Program-made: the position numbers and the translations under genes
Notes under the pieces: model-generated
What the model was told of the DNA's origin: nothing
The model's input: only the letters and a program-made list of their open reading frames with translations
The model's database searches: none
Assembly: GCF_007565055.1 (NCBI RefSeq)
Contig: NC_044549.1
Location: 70,584,882-70,648,881 of the forward strand
Reading direction: 5' to 3'
DNA length: 64,000 nt
From: Rhinopithecus roxellana
Lineage: Eukaryota; Chordata; Mammalia; Primates; Cercopithecidae
Part shown: one piece after another, positions 14,945 through 30,678 of the stretch
How positions within the stretch are numbered: position 1 is the first letter of the stretch
How the letters are laid out: the number at the start of each line of letters is the position of its first letter

Positions 14945-15297
14945 TTGTTTTAAATTTTTTATTTTCATAGGTTTTGGGGGAACAAATGGTATTTGGTTAC
15001 ATGAGTAAGTTCTTTGGTGGTGATCTGTGAGATTTTGGTGCACCCATCTCCCAAGCAGTATACACTGAACCCAATCTGTAGTCTTTTATCCCTCACCCTC
15101 TTCCCACCTTTTCCCCCAGAGTCCTCAAAGTCCATTGTGTCATTCTTATGCCTTTGCATCCTCATAGCTTATCTCCCACTTATGAGTGAAAACAGACAAT
15201 ATTTGGTTTTCCGTCCCTGAGTCACTTCATTTAGAATAATAGTCTCCAATCCCATCCACGTTGCTATGAATGCCATCCATTCATTCCTTTTTATGGT
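14945..15297 (-). mobile_element. L1 3' end (L1PB/L1MA-like), 5'-truncated
   Basis: Reverse-complement L1 3' UTR: 'gattttggtgcacccatc', 'gtagtcttttatccctcacc' and 'cttatgcctttgcatcctca'. Confidence 0.85.
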
Positions 15298-15619
15298 AAA
15301 AGCTAAAGTTTAAATTTTCTTTGTTTAAAAAAAATATTAGGTTATTCTGAGCAACTTCATGTTGGGGAAGGTCAATTTTGCCTTTTTCTGGATAAAAAGT
15401 TCAGGACTCCTGAATCGTTTCTTTGCTGCTGGTGCCAAAGAACAATGAACAAGAATCATTCAGTCTTAGAACCTTAGTTCACCTTCAGCACATTCTACAG
15501 AGAAAATTCTGCTTGTGCTACTGATAGCCAAATTATATCTATGTGACTATATACTCAGGTATGCTAAGCAATTACTGGCATTCAACCAATAGAAACAAAT
15601 ATTATAAACAAACCTTAAT
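15298..15619. other. No recognisable feature
   Basis: About 320 bp of unique-looking sequence. Confidence 0.5.
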
Positions 15620-15785
15620 TAAGTCATCACCATATGCTAGGCACTGTGATAAGTATTTTAATCAAATAACTTAATCTGATAATCACAATGATGCTAGGAG
15701 GTAGATACCATTGTTGCCCCATTTTACAGTTAAGCAAACTAAGGCTTTAAGTAGGAAAGAGGCACTGCTCAAGAAAACTAATAGT
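15620..15785 (-). mobile_element. MIR, 3' part split by an Alu
   Basis: 'tgctaggcactgtgataag', 'ccattttacagttaagcaaa'. The Alu at 15786 inserted into its end. Confidence 0.7.
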
Positions 15786-17329
<1,544 letters not shown>

Positions 17330-17470
17330 CTGGTCACATACCATTAGCAGCATCTAATTGTTAGAAATGTGTGTAGAATCTCGAGCCCAACCCCAGGCCT
17401 ACTAAGAATGTGAATTTTAACAAGATGCCCAGGTGATTCAGATGCAGAGTAAAATGTGAGACTCACTACC
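17330..17470 (+). mobile_element. MER5A-like fragment
   Basis: 'cccaaccccaggcctact' and 'aacaagatgcccaggtgat' match the MER5A centre. Confidence 0.55.
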
Positions 17471-17612
17471 CTAAGAGACAGAATAGAGAGTGGGTGATCA
17501 CCCAAATAAAACACAATGCACTTTAGTGCGCTACGTATTCTATCCAATCTCAGAAAATAAATGTCACTTGCAAGGTGCACAGATCATCTCTTCTTTGCCT
17601 TAGTCTTTGGGC

Positions 17613-17657
<45 letters not shown>
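17613..17657. repeat. (TG)n microsatellite
   Basis: About 21 TG units, nearly pure. Confidence 0.95.
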
Positions 17658-17658
<1 letters not shown>

Positions 17659-18433
17659 TTAGCACCTCAGCACTTTTTTGATAGACTACAATGCAAATCT
17701 TTACCATCGTCTTTTTTTTTTAATCTCTGCATTAGCTTCAGCTTTAAAATTTTCAATTCCTATGTGATTGATTGCTTTCTTCTGATTCCTACATACTTTT
17801 CATTGCTAGTAAGAGGCAGTTATCTAGGGGATTTCTACCAGATGTACAGGGTTACATGAGACTATTCTCACCCTAACAACCAAAACAAGACAGGTAAGCT
17901 GAAAACAATCATTGATTTTTAAAACCCATCAGAGAACTGAGAGCGCAAAGAAACCTAAATGAACCAAACTCAAGAAAGTGACAAGCTCTACATATGAGAG
18001 GAGAGACTCATGGTCATTGTCACCTCTGGGGGAATGGCAGAAGGAAGACGAGTCTGTGAACAGCAGGGATGAGAACTCAGCTGCAATTTTAACAAGCTTG
18101 GAATGGCTGCCTGTGGGCGGAGGAGCCCCAGTCACAGAGGGAGTCTGCACCTGCCTGCCTCCTCTTTCTCGGGAGTCTTCACATCATGCTGGGAATAGTT
18201 CACCAAAGCTGGGGGCAGGAAACAATGCCTAGGGGGAAACTCCTTGAGGCATTTTGGGCTTTCATAGAGTCTGGGAAGTTGCTAGGGCCAGTGAGGAGCC
18301 AAAGGGCTGAAAGAGTTCTCCAGAGGTACAGAATGCAGGGAAGCAAAGGGCAACGAGAAATAAAAAAGCTATCAGCTGGGCTGTAAAGCAGGCTGTGATC
18401 CCCCACGGTTCTGAAGTCTGTCAGCTCACTTTT
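17658..18433. other. No recognisable feature
   Basis: Open frames of 66-84 residues on both strands here show no domain. Confidence 0.55.
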
Positions 18434-18445
18434 GAAATACAGGCC

Positions 18446-18786
<341 letters not shown>

Positions 18787-19839
18787 TCAAATACCCAGTT
18801 CTGCTGAAGACAAAGTCCTAATCCCACCCTCAGAACATTGAGAACAGTTGTGAACTGAATTAAACTAAAGCTACAACAGTGCCCAGACCCAGATCAATTA
18901 CAGATCAGATAGACTCAGCTCCTTGCAGAAGAGGCTTGCTCTTTTCTTTTTTTGAAGGTAAATATTATTTATTTTGTATTCATTCTATTTTTCTTTCAAA
19001 GTATTCAGTGTGCAATAAAAAATTTCAAGGTCTGTGAAAAAGCAAGAAAATAGGTCTCATGGTTAAGATAGAAAATAATCAACAGAATCAGATCCAGAGC
19101 TAGCTTAAAAGTTTAAATTATCAGACTGAGATATTAAAATAAAAAACATCTATAATACAAAAATGTTAAAGGACCTCATGGAAAAGAGGACAACATTCAT
19201 GAAGAGATGGGGAATTTCAAAAAAGTGGTGGAAACTAGAAAAAAAGAACCATATGGAAATGCTAAAAATGAAAAACACAATATCAAAAATAAATTCATTA
19301 GTAGCAGCTTAGTAGCAGACTCAACAGCAGAGGAAATTGAGCATCTGACAGTATTTGGGTTAATTTCAAACAACCCAACATATGTGCAAATGGAATCCCA
19401 AAAATAAGAGAACAGGGACAGCATGGCAGAAGAAATCATTAAAGCTTTATTGGTCAAGACTTACCAAAATTGATTAAAGATATCAACTCATAGAATCAAG
19501 AAGTTCTACATCCACGTTGTGTGTCAGGGGAGGGTTGGGGGTGGGAGGAGAACCAAGAACCTTAACACACCCACAAGGAGAATAAATGTGGAAAAAGCAG
19601 CACCTAAACAAATCATAGCCAAACTGCTGAAAAGCAGTGGTAAGTGGTAAATCTGAAAAGCAATCAAAGGAGGAAAAAGACATAAATATAAGGGAATAAT
19701 GATAGAAATAACAGATGACTTTTCACTAGAATCAATGGAGGCCAGAAGACAATAGAACATCTTTAAAGTGCTAAAAGAAAAACACTGTCAAACTAGAATT
19801 CTATACCCAGTGAAAGCATACTTTAAAAATGAAGGTGAA

Positions 19840-20133
19840 GGCCAGGCGCGGTGGCTCACACCTGTAATCCCAGCACTTTGGGAGGCTGAGGCAGGCAGAT
19901 CACAAGGTCAGGAGTTTGAGACCAGCCTGGCCAACATGGTGAAACCACATCTCCACTAAAAATACAAAAAATTAGCTGGGCGTGGTAGCAGGCACCTGTA
20001 ATCCCAGCTACTTGGGAGGCTGAGGCAGGAGAATCCCTTGAACCTGGTAGGTGGAGGTTGCAGTAAGGGAGACCATCCCACTGCACTCCAGCCTGGGCAA
20101 CAAAACAGGACTCTGTCTTAAAAAAAAAAAAAA
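19840..20133 (+). mobile_element. AluS-like
   Basis: Full dimer with a short poly(A), inserted in the L1M. Confidence 0.94.
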
Positions 20134-20309
20134 GTGAAATAAAGTAATTTTCAGACAGGTAAAAACTGGGAAGATTCATCTCTAGTGGACCCATGCTACA
20201 AGAAAAGCTGACATAAGTTTTTCAGACTGAACAGAAAAGATAGCAGAGGGAAACCCAGGTCTGTAGGAAGAATTTAAGACTCCCAGAAAGGGTTTTAAAA
20301 AATGGATAG

Positions 20310-20964
<655 letters not shown>

Positions 20965-21225
20965 TTATATATCTCTTTATTTATGTATGTGCGTGCATAT
21001 AATATTTGAAAAGATGATTGTTTAAAGCAAAAAAACCAATATATTGTGAGGTTTATTACATATTTGGGAATAAAGAGTAAAATGTCAGATAATAAGAGCA
21101 CAAAAGGTTGGTAGGGGAAGAAATAGAATTATACTGTTGTAAAGTTCTTGCACTATTTGTGAAGTTGTATAATAATTTTTTTTTGTATACTATTTGAAGA
21201 TAAAGGCAGAGAATAATTTCTAGAA

Positions 21226-21414
21226 CAGTGGTTCTCAAAATGTAGTTCCCAGACATATATCACCAGCATCATCTGAAAACTTACTAAAAATGCATATTTT
21301 TGAGCAATATCACAGACCTACTAAATAAGGAGCTCTAGGAGTATGACCCAAAAATCTTATGTTTTAATAAAAGCACTAAGTGTTCCTAATGTACGGAAAG
21401 TTTAAGAACCACTG
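21226..21414 (+). mobile_element. MER5A hAT-Charlie MITE, full length
   Basis: 189 bp with terminal inverted repeats CAGTGGTTCTCAAA...TTTAAGAACCACTG. The 8-bp flanks TTCTAGAA/CTTTAGAA fit a hAT target duplication with two changes. It sits inside the L1M. Confidence 0.85.
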
Positions 21415-21500
21415 CTTTAGAACAGCCACTAAAAATATACCATGAAGAAATATAGCTAAAAACAAGAGATAAAATGGAATGATTAAAAAATGCAATACGG

Positions 21501-21814
<314 letters not shown>

Positions 21815-21828
21815 AAATGCAATATGGG

Positions 21829-21958
21829 CTGGGCACCGTGGCTCATGCCTGCGATCCCAGACTTTGGGAGGCTGACATGGGAGTATCACTTGAGGCCAGA
21901 AGTTCAAGACCAGCCTGGGCAACACAGCACAACCCCATTTCAAAGAAAAATTAATTAA
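21829..21958 (+). mobile_element. Free left Alu monomer (FLAM)
   Basis: A single left arm with an A-rich end. It shares its target sequence (ATGCAATAT / ATGCAGTAT) with the Alu just upstream. Confidence 0.8.
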
Positions 21959-22182
21959 AAAGAATGCAGTATACCAAAAATGAGGCAAGAAAGTAGAAGC
22001 AGAAACAAAGAATAAAAGGGATAAGTAGAAAATCATACCAATATGGGAGAATTAACTCAGATAATAATTATATCAAATATAAACATATTAAACACTTAAG
22101 TGGCAGAGATTGTCAGATTGATATAAAAGCAAGATCCAACAATATGCTCTTGACACATACAAAATTATAAGGACATAATTTA

Positions 22183-22572
<390 letters not shown>

Positions 22573-22697
22573 TTAAGATTGGCTTCAGAATAATTATATT
22601 ACTAGAAATAAAGAGGAAAAGTATTAATGATAAAAGAAAAATTCATCAAGAGGATCTGTCAATACTAAGTGTGTATGCAGTTAAGAATGGAGTTCCA

Positions 22698-23432
<735 letters not shown>

Positions 23433-23698
23433 GAAAGAAATGGACAAATCTACAATCATAATTGGAGTGATTTTTAACTCGTCTCAGTAATTGATAGGAC
23501 GAATAGACAAAAAACCAATAGATATATATTATATGTGAGCAACACTGTCAACCAACTCAATTGATTTTATAAAATATTATACCGAACAAATGTAGAATAC
23601 GCATTTGTTTGCATTTGAACCCACATAAAACATTCATTAAGATGGACTATATGCTGGGTAATGAAAGATGTTTTAATAACTGCTAAAAATTAAAATCT

Positions 23699-23957
23699 GG
23701 CTGGGCATGGTAGCTCACATCTGTAATCCCAGCACTTTGGGAGGCTGAAGCAGGAGGACTGCTTGAGTCCAGGAGTTCGAGACCAGCCTGAGGAATATAC
23801 TAAGATCCCATCTCTACAAAAAATACCAAAATTATCTGGGCACAGTGGCACATGCCTGTAGTCTCAGCTATTTGGAAGTCTGAGGTCATAATTGTACCAC
23901 TGCACTCAGCCTGGGCAACAGAGTGAGACCCTATCTGAACAACAAAAACAAAAAAAT
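23699..23957 (+). mobile_element. AluJ-like with internal deletion
   Basis: The right arm lacks part of its middle ('ggaagtctgaggtcataattg'). Confidence 0.9.
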
Positions 23958-24529
23958 AAAATCTAATAGAATGTATCTTCTGACCAAATAGTAATAAATT
24001 AGAAATCAATAATTAAAAGCTACCTGGCACAACATGCCTATTCAAACATCTAAAATTAAAAATAATGACAATAAAAAATGCTAGTAGGGATGCAGAGAAA
24101 CTAGATCTCTCATGCATTGCAATTGGAAATATAAAATGGTACAGCTATGCTGGCAAATACTTTATCAGTGTCTTTAAAAAACTCCATTACAAAATGATCT
24201 AGTAATTACATTCCTGGGCATTCATCTCAGAGAAAGGAAAATTCATATGCACACAAAAATGTGTACATAAATTTTCATAGCAGGTTTGTAGTAGCCCAAA
24301 ATTGGAATAATTCAAATGTCTTCAGTGGGTGAATAAGTAAACAAATTATGGTACATCCGTATCATACTACTCAATGAAAAAAGAGAAACTTACTACTGAT
24401 ACACAAAACCACTTGGATAAATCTCAAGATAATTACACTGAGTGAAACAAAGTCCATCTCAAAGGTTATATATGATGTGATTCTATTTATATAACATTCT
24501 TCTTAAATTTTTTAATATTTATTTTTAAT

Positions 24530-24658
<129 letters not shown>

Positions 24659-25047
24659 TAACACTCTTAAAATGATAAAATTATAGAGATGGAGAATAGA
24701 CTGGTTGCTAGGCCTGTGGGATAGGTGATAAGAAGGGAATGGGTATGACTATGGAGGGGTAGTATGAGGGAATTTTACTGTGATAGAACAGTTTTGCATC
24801 TTGATTGTGGTGGTGATTACACTAGTCTGCACCTGTGATAACATTGCATAGAACTATATATACACCTACATATAAGTGAATGCATGTAAAACTCATGAAA
24901 TACGAATATATGTCTGTGCATTGCACCAATGTCAATTTCCTTGTTTTGATATTGTATTATAGTTATGTAAGATTTTTACCATTGGGTGAAACTGACTGAA
25001 GATATGTGGAAATTCTCTGTATTATGTTTGTAATTTCTTGTGATTTT

Positions 25048-25345
25048 ATTATTATTATTATTTGAGACAAGGTCTAGCTCTGTCACCCAGGCTGGAGTGC
25101 AGTGGCATGATCTCGGCTCAACGCAACCTCTGCCTCCTGGGCTCAAGTGATCCTCTCATCTCAACCTCCTGAGTAGCCAGGACTATAGGTGCATGCTGCC
25201 ACACCTGGCTAATTTATTTTTATTTTTTTAGTAACAATATTTCACCATATTGCCCTGCCTGGTCTCAAACTCCTGGCCTCAAGCGATCTGTCCACCTTGG
25301 CCTCCAAAGTGCTGGGATTACAGGCATGAGCCACAGCACCCAGCC
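25048..25345 (-). mobile_element. AluJ/S-like
   Basis: Complete reverse-strand Alu with an ATT-rich tail. Confidence 0.92.
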
Positions 25346-25577
25346 TATAATTATTTTAAAAGAAAAAGAAAAAAGTTACCTGGAAAATTCATAAATATTT
25401 GGAAATTAAGCAACACTCTTCTAAATAAACTACAAATCAATGAAAAATTACAAAAAACATTAGAATACATTTTGACCTAAAAGATTAAAAAAAAACATAC
25501 CAAACATTGTGGTATGCTATGAAAGCAGTGCTCAATGAAAAATTTTAGTTTTAAACGCCTTATTAAAAGTAAGTAAC

Positions 25578-26452
25578 GGGGACTGGTTCCAAGATGGCTT
25601 AATAGGAACAGCTCCAGTTTATAGCTCCCAGCCTGAGTGATGCAGAAGACAGGTGATTCCTGCATTTCCAACTGAGGTACCTGGTTCATCTCACTGGGAC
25701 TTGTTGGACAGTGTGTGCAGCCCACAGCATGTGAGCCAAAGCAGGGCAGGGCATCACCTCACCTGGGAAGTTCAAGAGGTCAGGGAATTCCCTTTCCTAG
25801 CCAAGGGAAGCTGAGACAGACAGTATCTGGAAAATTGGGACACTCCCGCCCTAATACTGCACTTTTCTAACAGTCATAGCAAATGGCACACCCGATTATA
25901 TCCCGCATCTGGCTCGGTGGGTCCCATGCCCACAGAGCCTTGCTCACTGCTAGCACAGCAGTCCAAGATCGAACTGCAAGGCAGCAGCGAGGCTGGGGGA
26001 GAGGCATTTGCCATTGGTGAGGCTTGACTAGGTAAACAAAGCGGGTAGAGCCCACCGCAGCTCAGGGAGGTCTGCCTACCTCTGTAGACTCCACCTCTGG
26101 GGGCAGGGCATAGTTGAACAAAAGGCAGCAGAAACTTCTGCAGACTTAAACATACCTGACAGCTTTGAAGAGAGTAGTGGTTCTCCTAGCACAGAGTTTG
26201 AGATCTGAGAACAGACAGCCTGCTTCCTCAAGCGGGTCCCTGACCCCCAAGTAGCCTAACTAGGAGACACCTCCTAGTAGGGGCAGACTGACACCTCATA
26301 CAGCTGGATGCCCCTCTGAGACAAAGCATCCAGAGGAACGATCAGGCAGCAACATTTGCTGTTCTGCAATATTTGCTGTTCTGCAGCCTCCATTGCTGAT
26401 ACCCAGGCAAACAGGGTCGAGAGTGGACCTCCAGCAAAATCCAACAGAGCTG
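25578..26452 (+). mobile_element. Isolated L1PA-type 5' UTR (promoter only)
   Basis: Matches the primate L1 5' UTR from its first bases: a YY1-type CAAGATGG at 25590-25597, 'aataggaacagctcc', 'gtaaacaaagc' and 'cagctttgaagagag'. It includes an extra block near 26310-26440, with an 18-bp imperfect tandem, as in some catarrhine L1PA subfamilies. Neither ORF1 nor ORF2 follows; it ends against an Alu fragment. Retroposition normally truncates the 5' end, so loss of the body implies a later deletion. Confidence 0.88.
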
Positions 26453-27269
<817 letters not shown>

Positions 27270-27470
27270 AGTATAGTGATTAAGAGCACAAGCTTTGGAG
27301 TCCAACAAACCCGGGGGGCTTGTCTCAGACTGAATCCCAGACTATATAACCTGGGGCAGGTTATTTAGCCTCCTTGAGCCTCAGTTTTCCAAACAGAATA
27401 TGTTATACATCCCTAGGCTCTATTTCAGTGTCTGGCATTGAATAACAATAAATATGTGTTAAATGAATTG
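27270..27470 (+). mobile_element. MIR
   Basis: 'agtgattaagagcacaagct', 'agcctccttgagcctcag' and 'aataaatatgtgttaaatga' in MIR order. Confidence 0.75.
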
Positions 27471-28909
27471 AGCTAATACTAGGACCTGCCTATAAGGTGG
27501 TGGTGAGGAGCAAAGAAATTGACATATGAAAGGTTTTTAATATCTACAAAAGATGACAGACTGAAATGGTAACATTCTCCAGGATGGAAAGATATATGCC
27601 AGGTAGGAATTGTTTGTTCAAATTACTATTTTTTAAAAGCCATACGCTATGGAGAGAACAACAGATTTTTTTTTTAAATCCGGATACGGTGGAACTCTGG
27701 TAGGATGTAAACAGTTCTTGAAGCTTGAGAATACATTTGGAACACACAGAAAGTAGGAAATGCACACATTTTGTTATTTACAGTTGTAGGGCAGGTAGGG
27801 GCAAAATGTGTTAATAAACTCAAAGAATTTTAAGAATGATATTGTCATGAGCCATGAGCCATGGAAGCTGCAAGGTTTGGGCTCACTCCTGCCATTGGGT
27901 GAGGGGTGTCAGCGGAAGGGGGTGTGCGTCCTTTCCTCTCCCAGTGTTTATTTCCTAGTGGAACCGTGGTTTTGACGCAGTCATGACAACTCTTCATCCT
28001 TATTAAAGTCACACAATGAAGCAGATCGCCCAAGATTGAAAGCACGTTTCCAGGGCGGTCTCCGGTTCCTGCCTTTGGCCAGCAAAAGTACATTCTGGCA
28101 GGGAGGGATCTCTGAGCCCCGAAGTGAGGTCATGCCAGTTAGCAGTTAGAAAAGGAGGCATTTCTCACACTTGCTAATGAGTTTGACGCTTGTGAAATAT
28201 AAACAGGAAGTGGGAGCTCTCCAAGGCGACCTGAAGGAAATACACTCCCAGTTTGGTCAACTTGTGAATGCCAGTTCTCTAGGTCGTCAAGGACACTGCT
28301 AGTTAAGACTGACTCCCTAACTGCACCCGAGGCTACTACTCACCCAGTCTCAGCAGTGACCCCATTTTTTTTTTTAATCCTTCCCACTGCCAGGTCACTC
28401 AGCAGCGCGGTGACTGACCCAAAGCGCAGTGGGAAAGACTTACAGTCATCTCTCAACTCCCCGAACTTGCAGGGCAGGGGTGCGCAGAGGTCAGTGAAAT
28501 CCCCAGCCAGGCCTTATTTTAGTCATGAGTTTCCACTGGCTCCCTCCTCTGACTGTATCAGCGCTGCTCACAACGCGGGATTGGAGTTTCAGCTGTTTTC
28601 CCTGCTCCAGGCTGAGTGAGAAGGTCACAGAGCCCGGACTTTTCCGGGGGAGGTGGGTGGGGCCCTCCGGCAGCCTAAGTGAGATTGCAGAGATCTGGGG
28701 CCGTTGGAGGAGGTCTTTCCGCCCCGGGCTCGGGACTTTGGGTTGGCTTCTCCCCGCGTCTCTACCTAGGCATCTTGATTAGAATTAAATTAAAAACACA
28801 AAGCAACACAAATTCTCATTTTTTTTCCCTCTGTCAGCCAGTGGCCTCGATACAATTTTCCCAGGGCTGCCTTTCCTTTATTGCTCAATTTATCCTCTTC
28901 CTAGAGGTT
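27471..28909. other. Upstream flank, no recognised repeat
   Basis: Unique-looking sequence approaching the promoter, with rising CpG from about 28540. It holds the FOX:ETS-type site at 28199. No exon can be supported. Confidence 0.5.
28199..28212 (+). promoter_or_regulatory. FOX:ETS-type composite site
   Basis: ATAAACAGGAAGTG matches the composite forkhead/ETS arrangement (AACAGGAAG core) described in endothelial enhancers. It lies about 2.15 kb upstream of the gene in a repeat-free stretch. A single match is weak evidence. Confidence 0.3.
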
Positions 28910-28988
28910 CTGTAAGTTCAAGGGCAGGATCCGTGTCGGATTCATCAACAAGCACAGCGCCTAGCACAGAGTAGGGGGCTCAACAAAT
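28910..28988 (+). mobile_element. L2 3' end
   Basis: 'cacagcgcctagcacagagt' then 'gctcaacaaatatgtg'. Confidence 0.6.
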
Positions 28989-29215
28989 ATGTGTCCACTG
29001 CATGATTGCTAAGATTTCACTGTGTAACAGGCGGTTTTTTTTCTTGTCTCTCTCATCCCTCCTGCCCTGGGTGCAGACCGCAAACAGCGCCGCCGAAGTT
29101 CCCAACCGGCAGGGAGAGGGCCGATCCGGGTTAGCACACCACGTCCCCGGGGTCTCAGTCCCTGGGTCAACGCAGAGGGGCTCGCGGTCCGCGGCGCTGG
29201 GACCTGAGCCCCGGC

Positions 29216-29221
29216 CACGTG
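29216..29221. promoter_or_regulatory. Distal promoter E-box CACGTG
   Basis: A canonical palindromic E-box in the context GGCCACGTGAAG, at the upstream edge of the CpG island and about 1.1 kb before the assumed start. It is a candidate second clock or autoregulatory site. Confidence 0.4.
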
Positions 29222-30022
29222 AAGCGTCACGCCCTGCGCTGCTGCAGGGCAGGCGCCGCCGCCGCGGTTGTGTAACGCTGCAGCCGGAGGGGAGGCGACC
29301 CGGGCGCCTCTGCTCTGGAGGGGGCAGAGGAGGGAGGGAACACCGGGCACCGCGCCCGGTATCTTTCTGTGCTTGACTGGCCGGGAGGAAGGGGGTGACA
29401 CTGGGGCACCCAGGGGGCTGCGCAACCAGGTGCCGGCCCGCAGGCTGTGCCCGGGAGCGGAGCTCCTGGGGAGCGAGGTGCCCTCGGCTCACACCCTCCA
29501 CGGTCAGGTGCGCGCGGCGTGCTCGGCGGCAGCCTCAGCTGCCCCTGCGCTTGGCTGTCTGCCCGCTTCCCATGGGGTGACATCCGCCCCGCCCCTCGGT
29601 CCCTCCCCAAGGCGGGCAATTCCTGGATGCGAGGGTGAGCAGTGGGGGCAGGGAAGCCAGGACGGAAAGAAACCCCAGCCTCTGGGGAAGGCTGGGGGGG
29701 CCGGGCGACTCCCTCCGCTGCGCGCCGGTTCCTCCAAGCGGGCCGGGCGGGGGAGGAGGAAGAGGGCTGGGCTGGAGCTAGCAAGGGGATATTCCTCTCC
29801 CGGCTTGAGTCAGACGCGGGCGGATCCGTCCTCCCCCGTTCCCTCCCAGGAGACGGGAACTTACTTCATTTCCCTGGGGCAGGTTCGCCCACGTTACCAA
29901 CTCTCCCCCTCCCCCAGCACCCCCGTCCCTTCCAGCTTCCGCGCCCCCCACCCAACTGGGCAGGACCCAGGTTGCGCTGCCACCCCCTCTTCGGGGAAAG
30001 GCGGCCGCAGCCGCAGACACCT

Positions 30023-30046
30023 GGGGGCCGGGGCTGGGGGTGGGGG
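30023..30046 (+). promoter_or_regulatory. G-quadruplex motif in promoter
   Basis: Four G runs of 5, 4, 5 and 5 are separated by loops of 2, 2 and 1 nt. This exceeds the usual G3+N1-7 rule. It lies about 30 bp upstream of the paired E-box. Confidence 0.5.
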
Positions 30047-30076
30047 CTCCCTAGCAGCCGCCGGAGCGTTGTCCAA

Positions 30077-30093
30077 CACGTGAGACTCATGTG
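30077..30093. promoter_or_regulatory. Paired E-box: CACGTG and CATGTG, 5 bp apart
   Basis: CACGTG at 30077-30082 and CATGTG at 30088-30093, about 260 bp before the assumed start. CACGTG is the class B E-box bound by CLOCK:BMAL1, USF and DEC1 itself; CATGTG is favoured by MITF/TFE-type factors. DEC1 is known to be a clock target and to repress its own promoter, so these are good candidates. Occupancy is inference. Confidence 0.6.
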
Positions 30094-30144
30094 ATGAAGC
30101 CGGGGGAGGGCGGGCAGGTCGCTCCTTCCCTCCCCGGCAGTGGC

Positions 30145-30178
30145 CAGACGTGCCTGGAGTCACAGGGTAGAACACGTA
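30145..30178. promoter_or_regulatory. Candidate hypoxia response element
   Basis: The HIF core ACGTG lies at 30148-30152, followed 8 nt later by CACAG (30161-30165), matching the core-plus-ancillary arrangement known from the EPO enhancer. A second core, TACGTG, is on the minus strand at 30173-30178. DEC1 is a known HIF-1 target with a promoter HRE, so this is a strong positional candidate. Confidence 0.55.
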
Positions 30179-30244
30179 GCTCCAACCCACCCACTCGCTC
30201 CCATTTAACCCAGCCCGCAGCCTCTCCATTACTCCTCGGCTTGT

Positions 30245-30281
30245 CCCCCCACCCCCCCACTCCGCCCTAACCGCCCCCCCC
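30245..30281 (-). promoter_or_regulatory. C-rich run; minus-strand quadruplex / i-motif potential
   Basis: C runs of 6, 7, 3 and 8 are separated by 1, 6 and 6 nt, about 70-105 bp before the assumed transcription start. On the minus strand this fits a quadruplex pattern. It is followed by GC boxes to 30313. Confidence 0.45.
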
Positions 30282-30349
30282 AACCCGCTCCCTCCCGCCT
30301 CCCCGCCCGCCCCACTTCTCATTCACTTGGCTCGCACGGCGCAGACCGC

Positions 30350-30598
30350 GCAGGGAGCACACACCGCCAGTCTGTGCGCTGAGTCGGAGCCAGAGGCCGC
30401 GGGGACACCGGGCCATGCACGCCCCCAACTGAAGCTGCATCTCAAAGCCGAAGATTCCAGCAGCCCAGGGGATTTCAAAGAGCTCAGACTCAGAGGAACA
30501 TCTGCGGAGAGACCCCCGAAGCCCGCTCCAGGACAGTCCTCATCCAGACGCTCCGCTAGTGCAGACAGGAGCGCGCAGTGGCCCCGGCTCGCCGCGCC
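30350..30598 (+). other. BHLHE40: BHLHE40 5' UTR (approximate start)
   Basis: About 250 nt of GC-rich leader lie between the likely transcription start and the ATG. The start is placed from general knowledge of the length of DEC1 mRNA leaders, with no TATA box in view, so the 5' coordinate may be off by tens of bases. It contains one upstream ATG at 30415. Confidence 0.65.
30415..30432 (+). CDS. Upstream ORF, 5 codons, in the BHLHE40 leader
   Basis: ATG CAC GCC CCC AAC TGA (MHAPN, stop). It is the only ATG I find between the assumed transcription start and the main ATG. Its context has G at -3 but C at +4, so it is moderate. The stop lies 166 nt before the BHLHE40 start, leaving room for reinitiation. 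Translation of the uORF is inference. Confidence 0.55.
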   Translation: MHAPN

Positions 30599-30678
30599 AT
30601 GGAGCGGATCCCCAGCGCGCAACCACCCCCCGCCTGCCTGCCCAAAGCACCGGGACTGGAGCACGGAGACCTACCAGG
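30599..30678 (+). CDS. BHLHE40: BHLHE40 coding exon 1
   Basis: Encodes residues 1-26 and two bases of codon 27 (MERIPSAQPPPACLP...). The donor is GG|GTAAGT at 30679. If intron 1 is retained, the frame reads GGG TAA, so translation stops immediately after codon 27. A second in-frame ATG (Met28) opens exon 2 and could serve as an alternative start; this is inference. Confidence 0.97.

Noticed and set aside
29000..29800. First exon of a divergent antisense lncRNA (as for human BHLHE40-AS1)
   Set aside because: Position and orientation would fit, but no splice pattern or transcript evidence can be read from the sequence.
29227..30094. Long open frames in the promoter CpG island (up to 271 residues on +, 185 on -)
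   Set aside because: They overlap in several frames and both strands, are rich in Gly, Ala, Pro and Arg, and resemble no domain. GC-rich DNA lacks stop codons.
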